NCBI RefSeq assembly: GCF_014529705.1
Contig: NZ_JAANIH010000037.1
Coordinates: 1 to 64,000 of the forward strand
Origin: Bradyrhizobium campsiandrae
GTDB taxonomy: Bacteria > Pseudomonadota > Alphaproteobacteria > Rhizobiales > Xanthobacteraceae
Direction of reading: 5' to 3'
DNA: 64,000 bases
Shown: piece after piece, positions 42,153 to 50,363 of the stretch
How the letters are laid out: each line of letters opens with the position of its first letter
Numbering within the stretch: position 1 is the stretch's first letter
Notes under the pieces: generated by a model
Databases searched by the model: none
The model's input: only the letters and a program-made list of their open reading frames with translations
Told to the model about the DNA's origin: nothing
Position numbers and translations under genes: made by a program

Positions 42153-43346
42153 ATGACATCGCGCCCCTTCCGCATCTGGCCTCTGTTCGCCGTCAACTTC
42201 TTCATGGCGGACATGCAGTCCGGCATCGGGCCGTTCGTCGGCGTGTTCCTTCAGGAACGCGGCTGGGCCACGGGCCTGATCGGCACTGCGCTGACGATTG
42301 GCAATGTCGCAGGCATGCTGGTCACGACGCCGATCGGCGGATTCATCGATTCCAGCCGTAACAAGCGGCTGTGGGTCGTCATCCCAGGCATCTGCGTGGT
42401 GCTGGCGTCCGCCATTATCCTGATCTCGCAGAATTTCTGGGCGGTGACGGTCTCGCAGGTCGCGCAGTCCCTGGCGAGCGCGGCGATCGTTCCGGCGGTC
42501 ACCGGCATCACTCTCGGTGTCGCCAAACAAAAAGGCTTCAATGCACTGAACGGGCGCAACCAGGCGTTCAACCATGCCGGCAACATGGTCGGGGCGGCAC
42601 TGTCAGGCTATCTCGGCTACGTCTTCGGCTATGTCGCCGTGTTCGTGCTCGCGGCCGTGTTCGGGGCCATCGCGATCGCCTGCGTGCTGATGATTCCCGC
42701 CAAGGCCATCGACGATCGTCAGGCCCGCGGCAGCAGGGAGGATGAAAGCAAGAATCCGCCGGATGCCATGTCCGTTCTCCTGAAGCACAAGCCCCTGTTG
42801 GTGCTGGCGCTTGCGCTTGCCATCTTCCACCTCGGCAACGCCGCGATCGTTCCGCTCTACGGTCTTGCAGCGGTCGCGCAAGGACAGGCCAATGGTCCGA
42901 GCTTCGTTGCGACCACGGTCGTTATTGCACAGGGCGTCATGGTCGTGACTTCGCTGCTGGCCATGCAAATCGCGGGAAAGCGCAACTACTGGCCGGTGAT
43001 CCTGGCATCCTTCGCATTTCTGCCGATCCGGGGCGTGCTGGCGTTTTTCATCACGGGATGGTGGGGCGTCGTTCCCATGCAGGTGCTCGACGGCATCGGC
43101 ACCGGATTGCAGACAGTCGCGGTCCCCGGCATGGTCGCGCGCTCGCTCGACGGCACCGGCCGCATCAATCTCGGTCAGGGCGCCGTGATCACGGTGCAGG
43201 GCATCGGCGCGAGCCTGAGCCCCGCGCTCGGCGGCTGGATCGCGCAATGGATCGGCTACGGCCCGACTTTCCTGTTGCTCGGCGGCTTCGGGCTGGCGTC
43301 AACCGCCCTGTGGCTGGCGTTCGGCGCGCACGTGAAGAAGTATTGA
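42153..43346 (+). CDS. Major facilitator superfamily transporter
   Basis: Polytopic membrane protein of 397 residues with about 12 helices in two halves separated by a charged loop at about residues 190-205 (DDRQARGSREDESK). The loop between helices 2 and 3 reads GGFIDSSRNKRL, a variant of the MFS A-motif. ATG 42153 is the only usable start before the first helix; the frame runs farther upstream but overlaps the divergent gene. Substrate unknown. Confidence 0.88.
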   Translation: MTSRPFRIWPLFAVNFFMADMQSGIGPFVGVFLQERGWATGLIGTALTIGNVAGMLVTTPIGGFIDSSRNKRLWVVIPGICVVLASAIILISQNFWAVTVSQVAQSLASAAIVPAVTGITLGVAKQKGFNALNGRNQAFNHAGNMVGAALSGYLGYVFGYVAVFVLAAVFGAIAIACVLMIPAKAIDDRQARGSREDESKNPPDAMSVLLKHKPLLVLALALAIFHLGNAAIVPLYGLAAVAQGQANGPSFVATTVVIAQGVMVVTSLLAMQIAGKRNYWPVILASFAFLPIRGVLAFFITGWWGVVPMQVLDGIGTGLQTVAVPGMVARSLDGTGRINLGQGAVITVQGIGASLSPALGGWIAQWIGYGPTFLLLGGFGLASTALWLAFGAHVKKY

Positions 43347-43355
43347 CGCCTCTAC

Positions 43356-44969
43356 TCACGTCGCCAAATTCTTCTGCACCGCCTTGTCGGGCGTGTCACC
43401 GCCGACGAAACGCTGGCGCAGCTCGCGCTTGAGCAGCTTGCCGCTCGGGTTTTTTGGCAGGCTATCCACGAAGATCACGCGCTTCGGCACCTTGAAATGC
43501 GCCATCTGGCCGGCGCAATGCTGGATGACGGTGTCCTCATCGAGCTTCTCTCCTGTCTTGACCACGACGATGGCCGTGACCGCCTCTATCCAGCGCGGAT
43601 CAGGCAGGCCGACGACAGCAACCTCGGAGACCGCGGGAATGCGATAAATCATTTCCTCGACCTCGCGGCTGGCGACGTTCTCACCGCCGGTCTTGATCAT
43701 GTCCTTGACACGATCGACCACGGTGATGTGCCCCTCTTCGTCGACGGTGGCGAGATCGCCGGAGTGAAACCAGCCGCCCGTGAACGCGGCCGTGGTCTTG
43801 ACGGGATCGTTGTAGTAGCCCGAGAGCAGATGCGGCGAGCGATGCACGATCTCGCCGACCTCACCGACCTTCACATCTTCCATCGCCGTGTTGACCACGC
43901 GGGTCTCGACATTGACCACAGGCTTGCCGGCCGATCCCGCCTTGCGGAGCTGGTCCTCGGGACGCAGCACGGTCGCCAGCGGCGCGATCTCGGTCTGACC
44001 GTAGAAATTCCAGAATTTTACGTTTGGCAGGCGGCGCTGAAGCTCGAGCAGGACTTCGACCGGCATGATCGAGGCGCCGTAATAGCCCTTCTGAAGGGTG
44101 GACAGGTCGGTTTTCTCGAAGTTCGGCGAGCGCAGCATCGCAATCCAGATCGTCGGCGGCGCGAAGAAGGAGGTGATCTTGTGCGACTGGATCAGCGCCA
44201 GGATGTTGTCGGCGGTCGGCTTGCCCGTGACAACGCCGGAGGCCCCGAGATAGATTTGCGGGCCCAGAAACACGTCGAGCTGGGCGCAATGATAGAGCGG
44301 CAGCGCGTGCAGGAATTTATCCTCGGCGGCCATGCCCCCGTCGATGATGCAGCTGACATATTGCCACATCACGGCCTCATGAGTGAGCATCGCGCCCTTG
44401 GGGAGCGATTCCGTGCCGCTGGTGTAGACGATCTGGGCGAGGTCGCGGCTGTCTACGGACGCGTCGAGGGCCGAACCATCGGCATCGAGGAGATCGTCGA
44501 AGGTGGTGATGCCGGCCGGGGCCGTGGCCGGATCTTCGCCGGGCAGCCAGATCATCCTCTCGACGGCGCAATCTTTCGCGCTTGCGGCCTTCGCAGCCCC
44601 GACAAAATCCGGTCCGGTCGCAAGCAGCTTCGCGCCCGAGCTCCTCAGGATGAAATTGATCTCGTCCGGATTGAGCATGAAGTTGATCGGCACTAGCACG
44701 GCGCCGATCCGGGCCAATGCGAAGCGAAGCGCGGCAAAGGCATGCGAGTTGCGCGACAGCACGGCGACACGATCGCCCTTCCTGACGCCGAGCCCGATCA
44801 GGCCGCGCCCGAGTCGATTGCAGATCACCTCCATCTCGGCAAAGGTCCAGCTCACGCTGCCGCAGCTTACCGCGAGCTTGTCCGGCGCGCGGCCCGCCGA
44901 GCGGCGCAGGAGATCGCCGATCGAATGTTCGCGCGCTTTCGAGATTGTGGCTGCAATGTCGCCGGTCAT
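43356..44969 (-). CDS. Acyl-CoA synthetase (class I adenylate-forming)
   Basis: AMP-forming CoA ligase of 537 residues. Motifs: YTSGTESLPKGAMLTH near residue 180, NFYGQTEIAPL near 320, WFHSGDLATVDEEGHI with the adenylate Asp, DRVKDMIKTGGENV, and the catalytic Lys in PKNPSGKLLKREL near 515. The strong GGAGGG ribosome site fixes ATG 44969. It lies downstream of the AraC gene on the same strand and convergent with the MFS gene. Substrate class (medium/long-chain or aromatic) cannot be decided. Confidence 0.93.
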   Translation of the reverse strand: MTGDIAATISKAREHSIGDLLRRSAGRAPDKLAVSCGSVSWTFAEMEVICNRLGRGLIGLGVRKGDRVAVLSRNSHAFAALRFALARIGAVLVPINFMLNPDEINFILRSSGAKLLATGPDFVGAAKAASAKDCAVERMIWLPGEDPATAPAGITTFDDLLDADGSALDASVDSRDLAQIVYTSGTESLPKGAMLTHEAVMWQYVSCIIDGGMAAEDKFLHALPLYHCAQLDVFLGPQIYLGASGVVTGKPTADNILALIQSHKITSFFAPPTIWIAMLRSPNFEKTDLSTLQKGYYGASIMPVEVLLELQRRLPNVKFWNFYGQTEIAPLATVLRPEDQLRKAGSAGKPVVNVETRVVNTAMEDVKVGEVGEIVHRSPHLLSGYYNDPVKTTAAFTGGWFHSGDLATVDEEGHITVVDRVKDMIKTGGENVASREVEEMIYRIPAVSEVAVVGLPDPRWIEAVTAIVVVKTGEKLDEDTVIQHCAGQMAHFKVPKRVIFVDSLPKNPSGKLLKRELRQRFVGGDTPDKAVQKNLAT

Positions 44970-45111
44970 GGGTCCCTCCGTGCGGGGTCTTGATTGTTCG
45001 ATTTCTGGTTTGAAATCTTGCGTCTTGTGGGCTTGGGGGATCGGGCCGAGCCGCGTGGGCGAGCTCGCCGTCACGACGAACGCTGGCGCGGCCCCGCGTG
45101 TTGAGAGTTCG

Positions 45112-46056
45112 CTAACGGCGCCGCAAGTCCGACGGGCTGTGCCCAAACTTCCTGCGAAACACCGTGCTGAAATACGACGATGAGCTGAAGCCCAGCTGAT
45201 AGGCAACCTCGGTGATCGACAGGGACCGTAACTCGGGACGCGTCAAGACGTCGTAACAACGCTGAAGCCGGCGATCCAAAATCCATTCGGACACCGAGAC
45301 ATCGGTGAGCCGGAAGAGATAGTGCAGGTGCCTGAGCGAGACGCCATTGCTCTTCGCGATCCGCTCCAGCGACAGATCGGCGTCGGTCAGGTGCGCTTCG
45401 ATCCAGGCCTTGACCGAGCGCAGGCGGGCCTGCTGGGCGCTCGCGTCCTCGGAGAATTCATCCCGATCGCCCATATCGAGCGTCAGGGCCAGCACATCCA
45501 TCAGTTCGCAGCCAAGGCGTGTCCTGGCAGCCTCGTCCAGGGACGCGCCTTCCGCGGCGAGCGTTGCGCAGAATTCGGCGGCGATCCGCCCAAGACCGCG
45601 GCTCGTCGCCATCGTGGTCACGACCGGCAGCCGCCCCTCGCTGAAGCGGGCTGAAAACTCCTTGCGTGGAATCTCGAGATAGAGCGACCGGACCTTGCCG
45701 ACGCATTCAAGATCATAGGCTTCAGACGCCGAAAAAATTGCGCCAACGCCCGGATTCGACAGCAAGGTCTGGCCGGCCTGGAGCACATTGACCCGGCCCT
45801 GCTGAACGAATTCGACGTAGTAACAATCCTTGTCGAGTCTTGCGATGTGCCGCTCGCGCCGCGAGATGCGCTGCTCCGACAGCAGCACATCCGTCATCGT
45901 GACTGCACCGAAATGCGCCTCGCGGATGAAGCCGTGATAGTCGGATCGCTCCTCGGCATTCACCTCGACATGGACGTAGACATCGCAGATGGCGCCTTGC
46001 CAGGCGGCATATCGTTTCGACGGCTCCAGATCGTCTGTCGAGAATACCAGGTTCAT
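45112..46056 (-). CDS. AraC-family transcriptional activator
   Basis: Regulator of 314 residues. The N-terminal half (about residues 5-180) matches the AraC-binding-like domain found in FeaR-type activators, and the C-terminal double HTH spans about residues 215-312 (LSLERIAKSNGVSLRHLHYLF; SITEVAYQLGFSSSSYFSTVFRRKFG). It is divergent from the ligase/ABC/propeller operon and upstream of the acyl-CoA synthetase gene, so it probably activates one or both. Confidence 0.93.
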   Translation of the reverse strand: MNLVFSTDDLEPSKRYAAWQGAICDVYVHVEVNAEERSDYHGFIREAHFGAVTMTDVLLSEQRISRRERHIARLDKDCYYVEFVQQGRVNVLQAGQTLLSNPGVGAIFSASEAYDLECVGKVRSLYLEIPRKEFSARFSEGRLPVVTTMATSRGLGRIAAEFCATLAAEGASLDEAARTRLGCELMDVLALTLDMGDRDEFSEDASAQQARLRSVKAWIEAHLTDADLSLERIAKSNGVSLRHLHYLFRLTDVSVSEWILDRRLQRCYDVLTRPELRSLSITEVAYQLGFSSSSYFSTVFRRKFGHSPSDLRRR

Positions 46057-46094
46057 CGTCCGCCCGCCCGTCAAACAGCCATGATGAACGCCGT

Positions 46095-46109
46095 TTGTGC
46101 ATCGCACAA
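46095..46109. promoter_or_regulatory. Inverted repeat close to the AraC gene
   Basis: Perfect TTGTGC-ATC-GCACAA, 39 bases before the AraC start codon. It could be an autoregulatory site or serve a global regulator. Confidence 0.5.
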
Positions 46110-46160
46110 TCCGGCCTGTTGGCGGGATTCTAGATAGCCGCCGCCTACACGCAAGACCGG

Positions 46161-46188
46161 TTTGCGCGGACAAGCAAAAGCTTTGCGC
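46161..46188. promoter_or_regulatory. Direct repeats with AraC-type spacing
   Basis: TTTGCGC occurs at 46161-46167 and 46182-46188, 21 bases apart (two helical turns), each followed by an AAGC word. Direct repeats at this spacing are how AraC-type dimers bind. The site lies about 125 bases before the CoA-ligase gene. Confidence 0.5.
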
Positions 46189-46312
46189 TCCGGAGCAAGC
46201 GGGCCGCGGGCATGTGGCCTATGAAGAACAAAAATTGGTCGACGAGCCAGGCAGGAAACGTTCGCTTGCGTCAGGACAGATCAGCTGCTGCGCAATTCGC
46301 CGTGCCGCTTGA

Positions 46313-48220
46313 ATGGCGGTGTCCGTGAGCACGACCTCGCCCCCACTGATCACGACGCGGTTCACGCGGCCGATTGAGACCATCGCCGATATTGAGGCGC
46401 TGGAACGGTTGCCCTACGATTCCCTCATCCCTGCCCGCAATCTGCATGATCTGTTCGAGGCCACCGCGCGCCTGCATCCCGATAGGCCCGCACTGACGGT
46501 CCTGATCAAGGGCTCGCGCGAGCCCGGCGATGTCACGCTGACACATCGGCAATTGCGCGCGAACATTACGCGCGCGGCAAACCTCTTCCGGTCGCTCGGC
46601 ATCAACGCGACCGGAGGTACGGTCGCGTTTCTCAGCCCGATCCTGCCGCAGCTCTTCCCGGCTTTGCTCGGCGCCCAGATCGCGGGCGTCGCCAGTTCGA
46701 TCAACTATCTCCTGAACGAAGATGCGATTGCCGATCTGCTCGAGGCACAGAACGCAACCGTTCTCGTGGTTGCTTCCGAAGCCGCCGACCGCACGATCTG
46801 GACCAAGGCGGCCAATGTCGCGGGCCGTGTCGCCTCGCTCAAGACAATTGTCGTGATGGGCGCGAACGGGCCCCTGACTGGCCCCGCCCTCAGCTTCGAC
46901 GAGGCGATTGCGACGATGCGCGACACCATGGACTTCGCGCCATCGCAGGATCGCGACACGGTCTGTGCGCTTTTCCACACCGGCGGCACGACCGGACGGC
47001 CCAAACTCGTCCGCCTGACACATGGCAACCAGATCCATGCCGCCTGGAGCTTCGCGCAGGTGCATGGACTGGATGAGCTGGACGCCGCCGTCAGCGGCTT
47101 CCCGCTGTTTCACGTCGGCGGCACCATGACCGTTGGCCTGTCGATACTGGCGGCTGGCGGCCACGTGATTATTCCTTCGCCCTACAGTCTCAGAAGCCCG
47201 GATGCGATCCGCGACTATTGGCATACGGTCGAGCGGTTTGGCGCGACCATCGTCAGTGGCGTGCCGACCTCGATCGCGGCGCTGGCCGAAGTGCCGATCG
47301 GTTCATCCGATGTCAGGTCCGTTCGCATGGCCCTTACCGGCGGGGCCGTGGCGCCGAAAGCCGTCAGCGAAAGGTTTCAAGCCCGGACCGGAATCACGCT
47401 ATTCGAAACCTACGGCATGACGGAGACCGCGGCGGCGATCGCGTTCAATCCAGGCCGCGGCAGACCCGTGCAGGGCAGCGTCGGCTTCAGGGCGCCGTTT
47501 GCACAGACGAAAATCGTCGCGCTTGATGATACCGAACTCAGCACGGAGTGCCCGCCGCTCACCAGCGGCCTCGTTCTCGTCAGGGGACCGCAGGTGTTTC
47601 CGGGCTATCTCGATCCCCGGCACAACAAGGGCGCGCTCACTGATGATCATTGGATTGTCACAGGCGATGTTGGCTACCTCACCACCGACCAGCGGCTGGT
47701 GCTGACGGGCCGCGAGAAGGACCTGATCGTCCGCAGCGGCCACAACATCGACCCCGCTGCGATCGAGGACGTTGCGAATACGTTCCCGGGTGTCCAGATG
47801 AGTTCGGCCGTCGGCATGCCGGACGCCTACGCCGGCGAGGTGCCTATTCTGTTCGTCGTTCCGTCTCCCGGAAAAATCATCGACCTTCCGCAGCTATGCG
47901 AGCATCTCGAGCGCAACGTCAACGAGCCTCCTGCCAGGCCAAAGCGCGTCGTGCTGCTCGAGGCCCTTCCCGTGACCGCGGTCGGCAAGATATTCAAGCC
48001 CACGCTTCGTGACCTCGCTATCCAGGAGAAAGTCAGGACTGAGATCGATCGCATCTTCGGTCCGGACACCAAGGCGGACATTGTCGTCGACAAAGACGCC
48101 AGGTTGACTACGCTGGTCACCGTTTCGATCGTCTGCAACGACCAGGACCGAGTGAAGGCGCTCACCGAGAGCCTGACACCGCTTCCACAGACCTACCGTA
48201 TCGAGACCCGATCGTCATAA
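46313..48220 (+). CDS. AMP-forming acyl-CoA synthetase heading the ABC/propeller operon
   Basis: CoA ligase of 635 residues. Motifs: FHTGGTTGRPKLVRLTH near residue 225, ETYGMTETAAAIAF near 365, the adenylate Asp in IVTGDVGYLTTDQRL and TGREKDLIVRSGHNI, and the C-terminal Lys in TAVGKIFKP near 560. The N-terminus (about 50 residues before LHDLFEATARLHPDRPAL) and the 65-residue tail after the Lys motif are longer than usual. Start ATG 46313 lacks a good ribosome site; GTG 46325 is an alternative. It probably activates the acid taken up, or made from the compound taken up, by the transporter that follows. Confidence 0.9.
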   Translation: MAVSVSTTSPPLITTRFTRPIETIADIEALERLPYDSLIPARNLHDLFEATARLHPDRPALTVLIKGSREPGDVTLTHRQLRANITRAANLFRSLGINATGGTVAFLSPILPQLFPALLGAQIAGVASSINYLLNEDAIADLLEAQNATVLVVASEAADRTIWTKAANVAGRVASLKTIVVMGANGPLTGPALSFDEAIATMRDTMDFAPSQDRDTVCALFHTGGTTGRPKLVRLTHGNQIHAAWSFAQVHGLDELDAAVSGFPLFHVGGTMTVGLSILAAGGHVIIPSPYSLRSPDAIRDYWHTVERFGATIVSGVPTSIAALAEVPIGSSDVRSVRMALTGGAVAPKAVSERFQARTGITLFETYGMTETAAAIAFNPGRGRPVQGSVGFRAPFAQTKIVALDDTELSTECPPLTSGLVLVRGPQVFPGYLDPRHNKGALTDDHWIVTGDVGYLTTDQRLVLTGREKDLIVRSGHNIDPAAIEDVANTFPGVQMSSAVGMPDAYAGEVPILFVVPSPGKIIDLPQLCEHLERNVNEPPARPKRVVLLEALPVTAVGKIFKPTLRDLAIQEKVRTEIDRIFGPDTKADIVVDKDARLTTLVTVSIVCNDQDRVKALTESLTPLPQTYRIETRSS

Positions 48221-48261
48221 CGGGCCCGCAGAGGCCGAGGTCGAAGAAAGGCAACGAGGGG

Positions 48262-49233
48262 ATGAAGCGCTTCCGATTCAATCAACAAGAGATCGTCTTC
48301 GCCGTCTTTGCGTTGCTATTCCTCGTCTTCTCGATCTTCCTGAATGGTTTCCTGACGGCCGAGAACATGCTGACGCTGCTCCAGAACGTGGCGGTGCTCG
48401 GCATCCTCGGCCTTGCCATGGCGATCGTCGTGATCGGCCGCGGCATCGACATCTCGCTGATCGCGGCCCTTGCCGTGCCGCCGGGGCTGGTGCTGCAGAT
48501 GGTGCAGAACGGCCATTCGCTGCCGTTCTCGCTGCTGATCGCGGTGCTGCTCACGATTGCCTTTGGCCTCGTCAATGGCTGGTTGATCGCCTATGCCGAG
48601 GTGCCGTCGCTGTTTGCGACGCTCGCAACGGGGCTGTTGCTCGCCGGCCTCGGGCAAGCCGCCCTGTTCCAGCTCGACGTCGTGCAATGGAGCCCGGCCA
48701 TGGACGGCTTCGAACGGCTGGGACAAGGCACCATTCTCGGCATTCCCACCTCCATCGTGATGTTCGCAATCGCCTGCATCGTGGTTGCCTTTCTGCTGCG
48801 CCAGACCCGCTGGGGCGCCTATATCTATGCGATCGGCGACAATCCCTATGCCGCCCGTGTCACCGGAATTCCCTCCCGCCCGATCATCGTGCTGCAATAT
48901 GTGATCGCCTCATTGATCGGCTGCTTTGCCGGTCTGGTCATGGCCGCGTCCGTCAATTCGATGCCAACCCGGGTCTTCAATTCGACGCTGATCTACGACG
49001 TGATCCTGGTGGTCGTGCTGGGCGGCATCGGGCTGTCAGGCGGCCGAGGCGGCGTGCTGAACGTCATCATCGGCACGCTGCTGATCGGCACCATGCTCAA
49101 CGGAATGACCATCATGGACATCTCCTATGCCGGACAAAATCTCATCAAGGGCGTGGTCCTGCTGCTCGCCGTCATCACGGACTCCTTCCTGAATCCGCGC
49201 AACGAAGAAACGGCACAGCAAGGCGACATCTGA
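48262..49233 (+). CDS. Ribose-type ABC importer permease (RbsC family), subunit 1
   Basis: Inner-membrane permease of 323 residues, BPD_transp_2 family. It has about ten hydrophobic helices; the family loop VVIGRGIDISLIAAL corresponds to the usual GGIDLSVG. GNPYAARVTGIPSRP and GGIGLSGGRGGVLNVIIG are the later conserved loops. It would pair with the second permease, which is fused to a propeller. GGGG precedes the start; 41 bases separate it from the ligase stop. Confidence 0.92.
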   Translation: MKRFRFNQQEIVFAVFALLFLVFSIFLNGFLTAENMLTLLQNVAVLGILGLAMAIVVIGRGIDISLIAALAVPPGLVLQMVQNGHSLPFSLLIAVLLTIAFGLVNGWLIAYAEVPSLFATLATGLLLAGLGQAALFQLDVVQWSPAMDGFERLGQGTILGIPTSIVMFAIACIVVAFLLRQTRWGAYIYAIGDNPYAARVTGIPSRPIIVLQYVIASLIGCFAGLVMAASVNSMPTRVFNSTLIYDVILVVVLGGIGLSGGRGGVLNVIIGTLLIGTMLNGMTIMDISYAGQNLIKGVVLLLAVITDSFLNPRNEETAQQGDI

Positions 49234-49273
49234 ACGACCGACAAGAACGACGACTACAACCAAGGAGGAAGCA

Positions 49274-50281
49274 ATGAAGAATCCGACAACAGCGGCGCTG
49301 GCCGCACTGGCTCTCACGACGCTCACCGCACCGGCCCTCGCCCAGCAGGGACTGGACGAGCCGTTCCAGAAGCCGTTCAAGGAGGCGCTCGCCGGCAAGA
49401 CCGTGGCCTATGTCCCCGTCGCCATGAACTTCGACCTCACCGAGGGCTGGTACGCCGGCCTGAAGAAGGAACTGGAGCCGTACGGCGTCAAGTTCGTCAT
49501 CCGCGACGCTAACTGGAACACCAATGCCGGTGCGCAGGCCGTGACCTCGCTGATTACCGAGAAGCCGGCGGTGATGGTCGTGCATAATCCCGACGTGCAG
49601 ACCTACGCAAAACTGCTCCAGCGCGCCGAGAACGAAGGCATCTACGTCATCCAGATCAACATGGGCTCAGCCTATCGCAGCTCCGCCTTCGTCGGCGCCA
49701 ACTGGGTCGAGATCGGCGAGCGACAGACCGAAGGTGTGGTCAAGGCCTGCGAGGGCAAGTCGAACAAGATCGCGATCATCCAGGGTGCGCTGTCGGCCGC
49801 AGCGAGCGCCTATACGCTCAAGGGCGTCGAGAACGTGCTCGCCAAGCATCCGGAGATCAAGGTGGTGTCGAGCCAGGCCGCCGATTGGGATGCTGCCAAG
49901 GCCAAGGCGATCACCCAGACCGTACTGAAGCAGAATCCCGATCTTTGCGGCATTGTCGGCTTTTGGGACGGCATGGATATCGGCACCGCGGCCGCGGTGA
50001 AGGAAGCCGGGCTCACCGGCAAGGTATTCCTGGCGACATCAGGCGGCGGCGAGCGCAAGGGCGCCTGCGAGCTGGTGAAGTCAGGCGCGTTCGATCTCGA
50101 CATGAGCTACGACGTGCCGACCCAGGCAGCGCAAATGGCCGGCACGATCAAATGGCTGCTGTCCTCGGGCGCCAAGCCCGGCTCGGTCAAGGGCTCGGAA
50201 TACACCACGCTGGTCCCTATCACCAAGGAGAACGCCGACAGCCAGACGGCCTGCTGGAATCTCAGCGATCTCAAGAAATAG
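49274..50281 (+). CDS. Ribose-type periplasmic binding protein
   Basis: Periplasmic receptor (Peripla_BP_4 type) of 335 residues with a Sec signal (cleavage after ALAQ, about residue 24). The core begins KTVAYVPVAMNFDLTEGWYAGL, a RbsB-like opening. CGIVGFWDGMDIGTAAAVKEAGLTGKV is the conserved second-lobe segment. AAGGAGG lies upstream of the ATG. A perfect 13-bp hairpin follows the stop, probably to stabilise or partly end the transcript at the receptor gene. Confidence 0.92.
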   Translation: MKNPTTAALAALALTTLTAPALAQQGLDEPFQKPFKEALAGKTVAYVPVAMNFDLTEGWYAGLKKELEPYGVKFVIRDANWNTNAGAQAVTSLITEKPAVMVVHNPDVQTYAKLLQRAENEGIYVIQINMGSAYRSSAFVGANWVEIGERQTEGVVKACEGKSNKIAIIQGALSAAASAYTLKGVENVLAKHPEIKVVSSQAADWDAAKAKAITQTVLKQNPDLCGIVGFWDGMDIGTAAAVKEAGLTGKVFLATSGGGERKGACELVKSGAFDLDMSYDVPTQAAQMAGTIKWLLSSGAKPGSVKGSEYTTLVPITKENADSQTACWNLSDLKK

Positions 50282-50295
50282 CCCGCGCTGATTCT

Positions 50296-50328
50296 CGATG
50301 TCCCCGGGACCAAGACCCGGGGACATCG
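50296..50328 (+). terminator. Strong hairpin after the binding-protein gene
   Basis: Perfect 13-bp stem CGATGTCCCCGGG / CCCGGGGACATCG with a seven-base loop, lacking a clean T run. It begins 15 bases after the receptor stop and lies 35 bases before the fused permease start. It may stabilise upstream RNA or attenuate the downstream genes. Confidence 0.75.
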
Positions 50329-50363
50329 CTCTCAAACAGTTTCCATGCCCCGTTGGAATGCCG

